Shown piece by piece: positions 25,847 through 34,640 of a stretch of 38,591 nucleotides of DNA. Source of the stretch: Verrucomicrobiota bacterium (GTDB taxonomy: Bacteria; Verrucomicrobiota; Verrucomicrobiia; Limisphaerales; JACDHS01); the NCBI GenBank assembly GCA_013820875.1, contig JACDHS010000039.1:1-38591 (forward strand), given 5' to 3'. The notes under the pieces were generated by a model. That model did not search any database. It saw only the letters and a program-made list of their open reading frames with translations, and was not told the origin of the DNA. The position numbers and the translations under genes are program-made. The number at the start of each line of letters is the position of its first letter. Position 1 is the stretch's first letter.

Positions 25847-26362
25847 CTAAAACCATTCCGGTTTTACGAACCAAGCAAGGAGAAGGACAATGTTGACGTA
25901 ACCAGCCGCCAGCACGTCATCGATCGTAACACCCCATCCTCCCGGAAGAGATTGGCTTTGATGCACCGGCCAAGGCTTTGCGACGTCGGCAATGCGAAAT
26001 AGAATAAAGACCGCGATGGTCATCGGCCATTTCTCTGCGCTGAAAAAATATTCCGGCGTGGGCCAAATGCCCTTTTGGAAATGCAATACTCCGAGCCATG
26101 TTCCGAAACAAAGCGGCAGAGCGATAATTTCGTCGATCACGACTGATCCGGGATCTTTCTGACGAAGGATCTTTTCCGCTTCTCCGCACAGCCAGACGGA
26201 CAAGCGAACCGAGAGAATCACCCCCAGCCAAAAGATTAGTGGCGATCGAAAACTGAGCAGAACGGCAAACCAAAGCAGACCAACGAATGAACCCCAGGTG
26301 CCGGGGCCGAACGGAATGCGTCCAGAACCAAAACCTTGCGCCAACCAGAGTTTGATGTTCAT
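25847..26362 (-). CDS. pgpA: Phosphatidylglycerophosphatase A
   Basis: A 171-residue integral membrane enzyme that dephosphorylates phosphatidylglycerol phosphate to phosphatidylglycerol. Characteristic PgpA sequences are all present: GFGSGRIPFGPGTWGS near the N-terminus, DPGSVVIDEIIALP in the middle with the conserved acidic pair, and FRIADVAKPWPVHQSQSLPG followed by GWGVTIDDVLAAGYVN near the end. About four hydrophobic membrane segments separate them. It lies 29 bp downstream of purM on the same strand, so the two are probably one transcript. Confidence 0.95.
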   Translation of the reverse strand: MNIKLWLAQGFGSGRIPFGPGTWGSFVGLLWFAVLLSFRSPLIFWLGVILSVRLSVWLCGEAEKILRQKDPGSVVIDEIIALPLCFGTWLGVLHFQKGIWPTPEYFFSAEKWPMTIAVFILFRIADVAKPWPVHQSQSLPGGWGVTIDDVLAAGYVNIVLLLAWFVKPEWF

Positions 26363-26391
26363 TGGCGAGTTTCGTTTGAGTCAGTCCAACT

Positions 26392-27444
26392 TCAAACCAC
26401 CCGCGCCAAGCCGGTGCCTTTAACAACCTCACCAATGATCCATGATTTCATCTTTTCGGCGCGCATGGATTTCAGGATAGCATCAGCCTGATCGGCTGCG
26501 ACGATGGCCACCATGCCGATTCCCATGTTGAAGACCTGGTACAATTCTTCATCCGGCACGCCACCCTTGGCTTCGATCATTTTGAAGATCGGCAGCATGT
26601 CCCACGAACCTTTGCGAATCACGACGTCGCATTTCTTTGGCAGAACACGTGGGATATTATCCACGAACCCGCCGCCAGTGATGTGAGCAAGCCCTTTGAT
26701 GACGCGGGGTTTGTTGTCGCGGTTATATTTTTTCAACAACGACTGCACGAGTGGCCCGTAAGTCACATGAACCTTTAGCATCTCAGCGCCGATTGTGTTT
26801 TTCAATTCGGGCACCTGGCTCGTCGGCTTCAGCTTGAGCTTTTCGAAGAAAATTTGGCGGGCGAGGGAATAACCATTGGTATGCAGACCGCTCGATTGCA
26901 TTCCGATCACGACATCGCCTGCCTTGATCGTTTTGCCATCGAGCATTTTGGATTTTTCAACCACACCGACGACTGTGCCGCTGACGTCGTATTCGCCCGG
27001 TTGATAGAAGCCGGGCATCTGGGCAGTTTCACCGCCAATCAACGCGCAATTGTTCTTCGCACAGCCGCGCACGAAGCCTTTGATGATGTCCTTGAAGACG
27101 TGCGGTTCAAGCTTCCCGGTGCCGAGATAATCGAGAAAGAAAAGAGGTTCAGCACCAAGCACGGCGATATCATCCACGCAATGATTAACGAGGTCTTCGC
27201 CAATCGTGTCGTGCTTGTCCATCGCGAAGGCGAGCTTCAACTTCGTGCCTACACCATCGACGCTCGAGACCAGGACAGGCTGTTTGTATTTTTTAACATC
27301 GAGAGCGAATAATCCGCCGAAACCGCCGACCTTGCCGAGCACTTCGCGCCGGTGTGTGGAGGCGAGCAACTGTGGGAGAGTGGATTTAACTTTGTTGCCG
27401 AGATCGATATCCACGCCCGCGGCGGCGTAAGCTTTCTGTTTCAT
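26392..27444 (-). CDS. purM: Phosphoribosylformylglycinamidine cyclo-ligase (AIR synthetase)
   Basis: A 350-residue cytoplasmic enzyme of purine biosynthesis; it converts FGAM to AIR with ATP. Family marks: YAAAGVDIDLGNK at the N-terminus, VDGVGTKLKLAF (nucleotide and substrate region), GGETAQMPGFY in the middle and GLAHITGGGFVDNIPRVLP in the C-terminal half. Length matches the usual 345-350 residues. Start is the ATG at 27444; there is no strong Shine-Dalgarno. A terminator for the upstream MFS gene ends about 19 bp before the start codon, so purM must use its own promoter within or just upstream of that structure. Probably an operon with pgpA. Confidence 0.97.
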   Translation of the reverse strand: MKQKAYAAAGVDIDLGNKVKSTLPQLLASTHRREVLGKVGGFGGLFALDVKKYKQPVLVSSVDGVGTKLKLAFAMDKHDTIGEDLVNHCVDDIAVLGAEPLFFLDYLGTGKLEPHVFKDIIKGFVRGCAKNNCALIGGETAQMPGFYQPGEYDVSGTVVGVVEKSKMLDGKTIKAGDVVIGMQSSGLHTNGYSLARQIFFEKLKLKPTSQVPELKNTIGAEMLKVHVTYGPLVQSLLKKYNRDNKPRVIKGLAHITGGGFVDNIPRVLPKKCDVVIRKGSWDMLPIFKMIEAKGGVPDEELYQVFNMGIGMVAIVAADQADAILKSMRAEKMKSWIIGEVVKGTGLARVV

Positions 27445-27462
27445 GCTGGCGAGAGTAACGGC

Positions 27463-27499
27463 AAAAAAAGGAAATCCGCCAAGCGTAAACTTAGCGGAT
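27463..27499 (-). terminator. Rho-independent terminator of the MFS gene
   Basis: On the minus strand a 10-bp stem (ATCCGCTAAG with CTTGGCGGAT, one G-T pair, 6-nt loop) is followed by TTCC and seven T residues. It lies 25 bp after the MFS stop and just before purM, so it should insulate purM from MFS transcription. Confidence 0.8.
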
Positions 27500-27523
27500 A
27501 GCCATTTTTAAATGTAATTAACC

Positions 27524-29089
27524 TTATTCCGGCAGCGCTTTGCCCCGTGTTTCAGGTCCCAGCCAGATGATGAAAATGCCGATGACATAGATCACCGTCA
27601 GCACAGAGCCGGCCTTGGCGAAATTACCATCGAAGAAAGCGATCAAAGTCGCGGTCTGCAACAAGCCAATCGCTGCAACGATCCGGCCGAAATTGAAAGC
27701 AAACCCTTGTCCGGTGGCGCGCACCGCGGTTGGGAACAACTCCGGCAGATACAACGGGAACCAACCGTAAAAAGATGCCGTCATAGCACCGGCTATAAAG
27801 TAGCAAACCAGGAACTGGGGCCCGAACGAGTCATTGCCCAGGTAAAGAACCAGGCAACTGGCAATAGACCCAATGCACATCCCCACAAAGGTGATGCGCC
27901 GGCCGAAACGACCCGCGCATAAGGCTGCGAGAATTGTTCCAACGATAGCTCCTGAGGCGAGAGTGATCTGGGTGTATTCTTTCGCATGTCGTGCCGGGTC
28001 AGGAGCAAGTTCAAACGCCCACTTCGCGGCCCATTGGATCGATCCCCATGTTCCAAGCATCGCCACAGCCGCCAGGCTGGCGCCGAGCAACATATAACGA
28101 ACAACATTTTTCTCTCCTCCCACAGACAAGCTTCCAGCGGCTTTGGCCCGCTCCAAATACTTACGAACCGGTAAAAGAAAACCCACCAACGCGATACCAA
28201 GACCTATGATGCTGACTAGAATCGACACAGTAGTGACCATCCCATCGGACATGAATCTCTTCAAGAAAGCCGCACCATAAGGAGACCAGAATGCGATGAT
28301 CACCAAGGCCGCGATGCAACCCGCCAGAACCCCGAATAGATCCACTTTCGCCCAGTGAGTGGTGCCGCCTTTTTGTTTCTCTTCCTCCCACTTCTCTGAT
28401 TCCGGAACGAACAAACGGATGAAGAAAATCATCAACGCAGGGAAAGCGCCGCTGATCATCAAAAAACGCCAACCTGAATCTGCCAGGAGAGCATCAACCC
28501 AGGTTTGTTTGAGACCAGTCCACATGAGGAAGGCTTCGAGATTCGTGATGAAAGTGTTCATGCCCAAACTCAACAGGCCCACCGCCAAAAAGCCGACGTT
28601 CGCCGCAGCACCTATCAACCCGGCCACCAATGCGCGGGATTTGCCCGGCCAAAGTTCATTAACGAGTGCGACGCCCAACGACCATTCACCACCCATGCCG
28701 AGAGATGCAATGAAACGCAATGCTGCGATGTGCCATGCTTCGGTCGCGAACCCGCAAAACCCGGTGAAAATCGCGTAGGTAAAAATACTCAGCGCCATTG
28801 CCCGCACTCGCCCAATCTTATCGCCGAGCCAACCGAAGAACACACCACCCGTCGCCGCGCCGACGAGGAAGACAGCGATGATAATTCCAAACCATTTCGA
28901 CGTATCGCCTGCTCCATCCGGTCCAAGGAGGGCATTCAGCGCGGGTCCGCCGATCAGGGGAAAGAGTCCCATCTCAAAACCATCAAACATCCATCCAAGC
29001 AAGGCGGCAGTTAACGCCATCCACTTTCCGAAGTTTGAAGTACCTTTTTTCTTGGGTAATGAAGTAGTTTGCGTCTGTGTAGGCGTCAT
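27524..29089 (-). CDS. MFS transporter
   Basis: A 521-residue major facilitator superfamily permease with about 12 hydrophobic helices. Helix 1 begins at ALTAALLGWMFDGFEMGLFP (the DGFE pattern is typical of sugar-acid, aromatic-acid and sialic-acid type porters). The loop 2-3 motif is FGWLGDKIGRVRAM, and the helix 4-5 region reads FIASLGMGGEWSLGVALVNE. A duplicated half-motif (ALCAGRFGRRITF) occurs in the second half. The N-terminal 18 residues are polar and cytoplasmic. Substrate is probably an organic acid or sugar-related solute but cannot be fixed. It is a single-gene unit with its own terminator, and a plausible -10 (GATAAA) lies about 30 bp upstream of the ATG. Confidence 0.92.
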   Translation of the reverse strand: MTPTQTQTTSLPKKKGTSNFGKWMALTAALLGWMFDGFEMGLFPLIGGPALNALLGPDGAGDTSKWFGIIIAVFLVGAATGGVFFGWLGDKIGRVRAMALSIFTYAIFTGFCGFATEAWHIAALRFIASLGMGGEWSLGVALVNELWPGKSRALVAGLIGAAANVGFLAVGLLSLGMNTFITNLEAFLMWTGLKQTWVDALLADSGWRFLMISGAFPALMIFFIRLFVPESEKWEEEKQKGGTTHWAKVDLFGVLAGCIAALVIIAFWSPYGAAFLKRFMSDGMVTTVSILVSIIGLGIALVGFLLPVRKYLERAKAAGSLSVGGEKNVVRYMLLGASLAAVAMLGTWGSIQWAAKWAFELAPDPARHAKEYTQITLASGAIVGTILAALCAGRFGRRITFVGMCIGSIASCLVLYLGNDSFGPQFLVCYFIAGAMTASFYGWFPLYLPELFPTAVRATGQGFAFNFGRIVAAIGLLQTATLIAFFDGNFAKAGSVLTVIYVIGIFIIWLGPETRGKALPE

Positions 29090-29207
29090 ATTGCTGAGAA
29101 AACTCGTGTTTTTATCTCAGTTAAACTGCGCCGGAACAAGACCATTCCCCGGAAACGCCTAAGTTAATCGTAAAGGCAGCAACGAACTTGTGGTCGTTAT
29201 CACCAAC

Positions 29208-29576
29208 TCACAACTCAGATGGCGAAGAACCAACGGCAATTATACTGCAGAGTTGAACGCTTTTGAGTCCGAGTTCCTTCGCCTTATCGAGCACTTCTTG
29301 CGATACCGTGCCCGGATTCAGCCAGAGTTCATCGCAACCGCAGGCCGCGATGTCGGGCAGGATCTGCAGCAATCGTTCGGGACCGACGTAAACGCTCACC
29401 AGGGCAGGCTTCTCCGGTAGGTCGCGAACGTTTTTGTAACAGGGCAACTGTTCTACTTCCGTTTGCGCCGGGTGAACCGGGAAAACTTTGTAGCCGGCGC
29501 GTTGAAATGCGCGCACGGCTTTGTTGCCATATTTCGATCGGTCATTGGATGCGCCGATTACTGCGACAGATTTCAT
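29208..29576 (-). CDS. CoA-binding domain protein (YccU-like)
   Basis: A 122-residue Rossmann-fold protein of the CoA_binding_2/YccU group. The N-terminus SVAVIGASNDRSKYGNKAVR is the dinucleotide- or CoA-binding glycine loop, and VFPVHP and LWLNPGTVS are the conserved strand ends of the family. The biochemical role of these stand-alone domains is not established; they resemble the CoA-binding part of succinyl-CoA synthetase alpha. The start overlaps the cusA stop by 4 bp, so it is translated from the metal-efflux transcript, an unexplained association. No clear terminator follows it. Confidence 0.9.
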   Translation of the reverse strand: MKSVAVIGASNDRSKYGNKAVRAFQRAGYKVFPVHPAQTEVEQLPCYKNVRDLPEKPALVSVYVGPERLLQILPDIAACGCDELWLNPGTVSQEVLDKAKELGLKSVQLCSIIAVGSSPSEL

Positions 29577-32500
29577 TTCTTCACAGTCCGCTTCAACTCA
29601 CGTTCGCGCAACCAGGCGAAGATGACAGGAGTCACAATCAAAATGTGAACCAGGCTGCTCAGCATTCCTCCAATCACCGGTGCGGCAATCGGTTTCACCA
29701 CTTCGGCGCCGACCCGCGTGCTGATCATGATGGGAAGTAAACTCATGATGGTGGTGGCAACCGTCATGACTTTCGGACGCAACCGCAACCGGGCACCATC
29801 TTTGATCGCTTGAATCATATCATCGCGGTTGAAAGCATCCCCGCGTTCGGCCTTCTTGTTGGCCAGCATCTCCTCAAGATAAACAACCATGACAATGCCG
29901 GTTTGAATGGCTGTTCCGAACAGTGCGATGTAACCGACCCAAACTGCGACGCTGAAATTGTAGCCCAGCATATATTGCAACAACACCCCGCCAGTCAGTG
30001 CGAAAGGAACTGCGAGAATGACATGGGCCGCTTCGCTGAAGGATTTGTAAATGATGAAGAGCAGCAGAAAAATGATCAGCAAGACCGCCGGCACAATAAT
30101 CATCAACGTCCGTTGGGCATGCAGTTGATTCTCATATTCCCCACTCCACTCCATCGTCATACCGGGTGGCAGTTTGATTTCGCGACCGACCGTTTCTTTC
30201 ATCTCTTTGACAAAACTGCCGAGATCCCGGTCGATGACGTTCGCCTGCACAAAGACGCGGAGACGCCCATTCTCGCTGGCGATCTCGCTCGGACCGATTA
30301 CCCGCTTCATCTTCGCCAGTTGTCCGAGCGGGATGTGTTTGCCGGAAGGGGTGGCAACCAGGATTGAGCCAAGGTCTTCGATGTCGTCGCGCTCGTTCTT
30401 CTGCAAACGCACCTGGATCGGGAATCGTTGCCGCCCTTCGATCGTAGTGGTGACATTCTTTCCACCGATGCCGGTTTCGACAGCGGTCAACACATCTTCC
30501 ACGCGCAATCCATAGCGTGCTATCGCCACCCGATCGACTTCGAATTCGAGATACGGCTTTCCTTGCACTCGTGACGCCGCGATGCCCGTCGCGCCGTTAA
30601 CCTTCTGCACGATGCGCTCCACTTCGAACGCCTTCTGTTGTAATGCTTCGAGGTTGTCGCCGAGGATTTTGATTCCGACCTGCGCTCGAATGCCGGTGCT
30701 GAGCATCAGGAGACGATTTTCAATCGGTTGCAAAAATCCGGGAACATAACCGGGCACTTGCGTCAGCTTCTCGGTGAGTTCCGCCACCAGCATGTCTTTG
30801 GTCATGCCGGGCCGCCATACGGGATTGCGGATCGTTCGCGGAATCTTAATAAAGCCCAGAAAATTGTAATTTGTTTGGATATATTCCGGCTTCAGCATGA
30901 TCGTTGTCTCGATCATTTCCACTGGGGCAGGATCGGTTGCCGTTTCCGCGCGTCCGAGTTTTCCGCCGACCGATTCCACTTCGGGCAATTGTTTCATCAC
31001 CCGGTCCTGCCAGGCCATGATGCGTTTCACTTCGGTCAATGAAGTGCTCGGCAACAAGACCGGCATGAAGAGAAGACTCCCTTCATTGAGAGTCGGCATG
31101 AACTCGCTTCCCATGCCGTGTGAGATTTTCGCCAATCTATTCCATTCCCGCTTTTCGAACTCCTGCACAACCGGTCGCGGCAAACCGAAAGCAAGTACCA
31201 GGGAGAAAACCAACAGCAACACCGCTGCACCCAGAACTATCTTGCGATGCCCGAGCGCCCAGTCGAGGACCGGATCGTAGATGCGCAACAACCGTTTCAT
31301 CACCTGGTTTGAATCCTCGGAATGGAATGGCCCACGCACCAGGAACGTGCAAAGCACCGGCACCATGGTAACGGCCAGTAACGTTGCGCCGATCATCGCG
31401 AAGGTCTTTGTAAACGCCAGAGGATGAAACAGTTTCCCTTCCGGACCCGAGAGTGCAAAGACTGGAACAAACGCCAGGATGATGATCGCCATTGCAAAGA
31501 AGATCGGTCGTCCCACTTGCTTGGCGGCATCTGACGTGATCTGCCAGGTTTCCGCTTTCGACAGGCGCCCTCCTTTCTTTTCCTCGGCACGTTCACAATG
31601 TCGAATGACATTCTCGGTCATGACAATGGCCGCATCCACGAGAACACCGATGGCAATCGCAATGCCGGAAAGGGACATGATGTTCGACGTGACACCAAAC
31701 TGCCGCATGAGAATGAAAGAGATGAGAATCGAAACCGGCAGTGGAATGGTGACGATCAGGATACTGCGGAAGTGCCACAGAAAAATAATGTGCGCCAAAG
31801 TGACTAGAAGGATTTCCTCAGTGAGGGCATGCTTGAGAGTGGCGATGGTGCTCTCGATCAATTCACTGCGATCATAAAATGACTTGATGGAAACGCCGTC
31901 CGGAAGACTCGGCGTAATCTGCGCGATTTTTTCTTTCACTCGCGCAATCACGTCACGGGCGTTTTCGCCGGTCCGCATCACTACGATACCGCCGACCACT
32001 TCGTTGCCATCAACATCCAGTGAACCACGCCGGAAATCGCCGCCGATCTGCACATGGGCCACGTGTTTCAGGTAGATCGGAGTTCCATCCACTTCCTTGA
32101 GAACGATGTTTTCGAGATCTTCAATTTTCTGGACCAACCCAAGGCCGCGCACCACGAACTCCATGCCGTTTTCTTCGACGACTTTCCCCCCGACATTGAG
32201 GTTGCTCGCGTTCACCGCTTCCATGACTTCCTGGAGGGAGACACCTGCGGAACGCATTTTTGTGGAGGAAACCTCCACCTGGTATTGGCGCACGAAACCG
32301 CCAATGCTGCCGACTTCCGCAACCCCTTGCACGGCATTGAGCTGATACCGAACAAACCAATCCTGAACCGCCCGAAGTTCGCCTAGATCATAGCCGCCGT
32401 TCGGTGCTTTGGCGGGATCCACGTCCAGATAATATTGATAAACCCAGCCGAGACCTGTTGCGTCCGGACCGAGTTTTGGAACAACGCCCACAGGCAGAAC

Positions 32501-32857
32501 ATCACCGAGATAATTCAGTCGTTCGAGAATTCGAGTGCGTGCGAAATAATTATCCACGTCCTCTTCGAAGATGATGGTCAGCATGGAGAAGCCGAACATC
32601 GAAGCGGCGCGCACTTCTTTCACCCCGGCCAATCCCTGCAGGTTTACAGAGAGCGGATAAGTAATTTGATCTTCCACCTCCTGCGGACTGCGTCCCGCCC
32701 AGTCGGCGAAAACGATCACCTGGTTTTCGCTCAAGTCTGGAATCGCATCAACCGGTGTCTTGTAAAGCGAATGAACTCCCCACGCGATAATGAAGAACAC
32801 CCCGCAAATGACGAGAAAGCGATTGCGCAACGACCATTCAATCAGGCGATTGATCAC
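29573..32857 (-). CDS. cusA: CusA-type Cu(I)/Ag(I) RND efflux pump
   Basis: A 1094-residue inner-membrane pump of the heavy-metal efflux RND family. The GTG at 32857 overlaps the upstream stop as GTGA and starts with the conserved VINRLIEWSLRN; an ATG 21 bp upstream is less likely. About 12 membrane helices and two large periplasmic loops are visible. Proton-relay acids Asp408 and Glu415 lie in VLVDAAIVMTENV. The three methionines that bind copper in E. coli CusA appear conserved: Met598 (LLFMP), Met648 (PVEMIETT) and Met718 (LLMLSTG). GRAETATDPAPVEM is the usual CusA signature. This supports Cu(I)/Ag(I) rather than Zn/Co specificity. Works with the CusB and TolC-type proteins upstream. Confidence 0.96.
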   Translation of the reverse strand: MINRLIEWSLRNRFLVICGVFFIIAWGVHSLYKTPVDAIPDLSENQVIVFADWAGRSPQEVEDQITYPLSVNLQGLAGVKEVRAASMFGFSMLTIIFEEDVDNYFARTRILERLNYLGDVLPVGVVPKLGPDATGLGWVYQYYLDVDPAKAPNGGYDLGELRAVQDWFVRYQLNAVQGVAEVGSIGGFVRQYQVEVSSTKMRSAGVSLQEVMEAVNASNLNVGGKVVEENGMEFVVRGLGLVQKIEDLENIVLKEVDGTPIYLKHVAHVQIGGDFRRGSLDVDGNEVVGGIVVMRTGENARDVIARVKEKIAQITPSLPDGVSIKSFYDRSELIESTIATLKHALTEEILLVTLAHIIFLWHFRSILIVTIPLPVSILISFILMRQFGVTSNIMSLSGIAIAIGVLVDAAIVMTENVIRHCERAEEKKGGRLSKAETWQITSDAAKQVGRPIFFAMAIIILAFVPVFALSGPEGKLFHPLAFTKTFAMIGATLLAVTMVPVLCTFLVRGPFHSEDSNQVMKRLLRIYDPVLDWALGHRKIVLGAAVLLLVFSLVLAFGLPRPVVQEFEKREWNRLAKISHGMGSEFMPTLNEGSLLFMPVLLPSTSLTEVKRIMAWQDRVMKQLPEVESVGGKLGRAETATDPAPVEMIETTIMLKPEYIQTNYNFLGFIKIPRTIRNPVWRPGMTKDMLVAELTEKLTQVPGYVPGFLQPIENRLLMLSTGIRAQVGIKILGDNLEALQQKAFEVERIVQKVNGATGIAASRVQGKPYLEFEVDRVAIARYGLRVEDVLTAVETGIGGKNVTTTIEGRQRFPIQVRLQKNERDDIEDLGSILVATPSGKHIPLGQLAKMKRVIGPSEIASENGRLRVFVQANVIDRDLGSFVKEMKETVGREIKLPPGMTMEWSGEYENQLHAQRTLMIIVPAVLLIIFLLLFIIYKSFSEAAHVILAVPFALTGGVLLQYMLGYNFSVAVWVGYIALFGTAIQTGIVMVVYLEEMLANKKAERGDAFNRDDMIQAIKDGARLRLRPKVMTVATTIMSLLPIMISTRVGAEVVKPIAAPVIGGMLSSLVHILIVTPVIFAWLRERELKRTVKK

Positions 32858-34620
32858 GGCTTGACCTCCGTTCCGCATTCAAGCATGTCAGCGCCGAAAT
32901 AAGGGTTCCGCAATGGTGCCTGGAGCTGGATCCAGAAACCATTTTTCGGCGCGCCGGGAACGGCCTGGTTCACCATTGGACAACGATAAATCTTTACGGC
33001 TTCGAAAGTATCATCCTCGTTGCGTAGATGTTTTGCGAACTCCGCAAGAGCCATGCTAAAGGGATGAAACGCTTTGCGCGCTTCAGGTAAATCTTTCGTT
33101 GCGGTCAAACGCCCGCTGATCGCAATCGGCTCAACCAGCGGTTGCCACGATTTCAACTCCAGAAAAGCATTTGTATAACTTGCGACCACCGGAGAAAGCT
33201 TTGGCGCCTCCGCATTGAACGATTTCAAGTCATCCGCCGCCAGGGCTTCACCAATACGATTTGCAACATCGAGCAATGCTTCCGACGCCTGCTGTTGTCC
33301 CTCGTTCAGTTTCTCCAGATCTGAAAGTTCCCTGGCGGCCAGCTCCACATGGCCGTGTTGTTCGCCGGGAGCTTCCGAGCTCTGGTTGAGTTGCGCCTGC
33401 GCATCGATCAACGTGTTGCCATAGGTCACCACGGACTCCCCTTCGCTGACCCCTTCAATCACTTCCCACGCATCAGTGCCGCGCAAGCCGAGTTTCACCC
33501 TGCGCTGTTGGTAGCCCCCTTCACCCACGTCCACATAGACCAACGGTTCGCCTCCCGGATTCAGAACGGCAGTCCGCGGAATGGTCAACCGTTCTCCCAT
33601 ATCCACCTGGATAATACCTTCGGCATACAAACGATGCAGCAATAGCCGACGCTTCTTCCCGTCCTCTTCCACCAAAGGATTGTCCAGTTCCACACGAACC
33701 TTCGCGGAGCGGGTCAAATCCTTCACGTTCGGATCAATAAACGCGATTTCGCCTTCGAAGATTTTAGTGGGAACTGCTGGTGTTGTGACCTTCACTTTTT
33801 GTCCGGGTTTGATCCAGGAAAAATCCTGTTCGTAGGCATCGAACTGAAACCACATCGTGGAGAAGTCAGCGATTTCGAAGAGTGGATCGCCTTCCTTTAC
33901 ATATTGTCCTTCGTAAACAAAGCGGTCCACCACGGTGCCAGACATCGGTGCGAAAATCTGCGAACGCGCAATACTGTTGGTTGATTCGCCCAGCTTTTGA
34001 ATCTGCTGCTGGGTCAAGCCGAGTCGTTCCAAACGTTGCGCGGCGGCCTGGAGCAGGCGTTTGTATTCGGCCTGGATTTGCGGGTTTGCGTTCGTCGGCT
34101 GACGCTGCGCCAAAACCAGGTACTCGCGTTCGGCACTTAGCAGGTTCGGGCTGTAAAACGAGGCAAGCGGTTCGCCTTGCGTGACTTCGGCCCCGGTGTA
34201 GTTCACGAACAACTCTTCAATGCGTCCATCAATGTAGGCCGAGAGAATGCGATGTTTGCTATCGTCGTCGTCGATCGTGCCGGCAACCCGAATAGCGCGT
34301 TGCAAAGCGCCTTTGCGAACCGGGGCAGTTTGGACGTTCACCACTTGAATGGTGCTCGGGCTCAGCGTGACCAGATCTTCGGCCAGTTCACTTTGACCTT
34401 CAAAAATCGGCGACAGAGCCATTCCGCAAATGGTGCATTTGCTGCCCGGCTTGTCAGACTTCACCTGCGGATGCATGGAACATTGGTAGAACCGAATTTT
34501 CCGTTCACCGCTCGCCTGGGTGGAGCCGTGGTCATGCCCGGCATGTCGTGCCGCGTACCAACCGGCTGCGCCAGCGATAATCGCCACGATTAAAACTAAG
34601 AATAAGATTTTAGGTTTCAT
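32854..34620 (-). CDS. cusB: CusB-type periplasmic adaptor with extra metal-binding domains
   Basis: A 588-residue membrane-fusion protein linking CusA to the outer-membrane channel. N-terminal membrane anchor at about 4-22. Next is a heavy-metal-binding domain (Cys47, Met49, His50, then Cys62, Cys65 and Met67 in KCTICGMALSP). The HlyD-type core includes a barrel-sandwich lipoyl segment, an alpha-helical hairpin (about 160-215) and beta-barrel/membrane-proximal domains to about 400. Residues about 450-588 are a DUF3347-like C-terminal domain with FHPFS, a CPM motif and NPYFGADMLECG, probable extra copper ligands. Lies 20 bp downstream of the TolC-type gene and overlaps cusA. Both terminal metal domains suggest a built-in chaperone function. 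Confidence 0.94.
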   Translation of the reverse strand: MKPKILFLVLIVAIIAGAAGWYAARHAGHDHGSTQASGERKIRFYQCSMHPQVKSDKPGSKCTICGMALSPIFEGQSELAEDLVTLSPSTIQVVNVQTAPVRKGALQRAIRVAGTIDDDDSKHRILSAYIDGRIEELFVNYTGAEVTQGEPLASFYSPNLLSAEREYLVLAQRQPTNANPQIQAEYKRLLQAAAQRLERLGLTQQQIQKLGESTNSIARSQIFAPMSGTVVDRFVYEGQYVKEGDPLFEIADFSTMWFQFDAYEQDFSWIKPGQKVKVTTPAVPTKIFEGEIAFIDPNVKDLTRSAKVRVELDNPLVEEDGKKRRLLLHRLYAEGIIQVDMGERLTIPRTAVLNPGGEPLVYVDVGEGGYQQRRVKLGLRGTDAWEVIEGVSEGESVVTYGNTLIDAQAQLNQSSEAPGEQHGHVELAARELSDLEKLNEGQQQASEALLDVANRIGEALAADDLKSFNAEAPKLSPVVASYTNAFLELKSWQPLVEPIAISGRLTATKDLPEARKAFHPFSMALAEFAKHLRNEDDTFEAVKIYRCPMVNQAVPGAPKNGFWIQLQAPLRNPYFGADMLECGTEVKP

Positions 34621-34640
34621 TTGGTATCAAAAGTTCGGGT

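Noticed and set aside
25677-25874. 65-codon minus-strand ORF running into the 41-bp repeats
   Set aside because: It overlaps the pgpA 3' end and the repeat array; the period is not a multiple of three and no family is recognisable.
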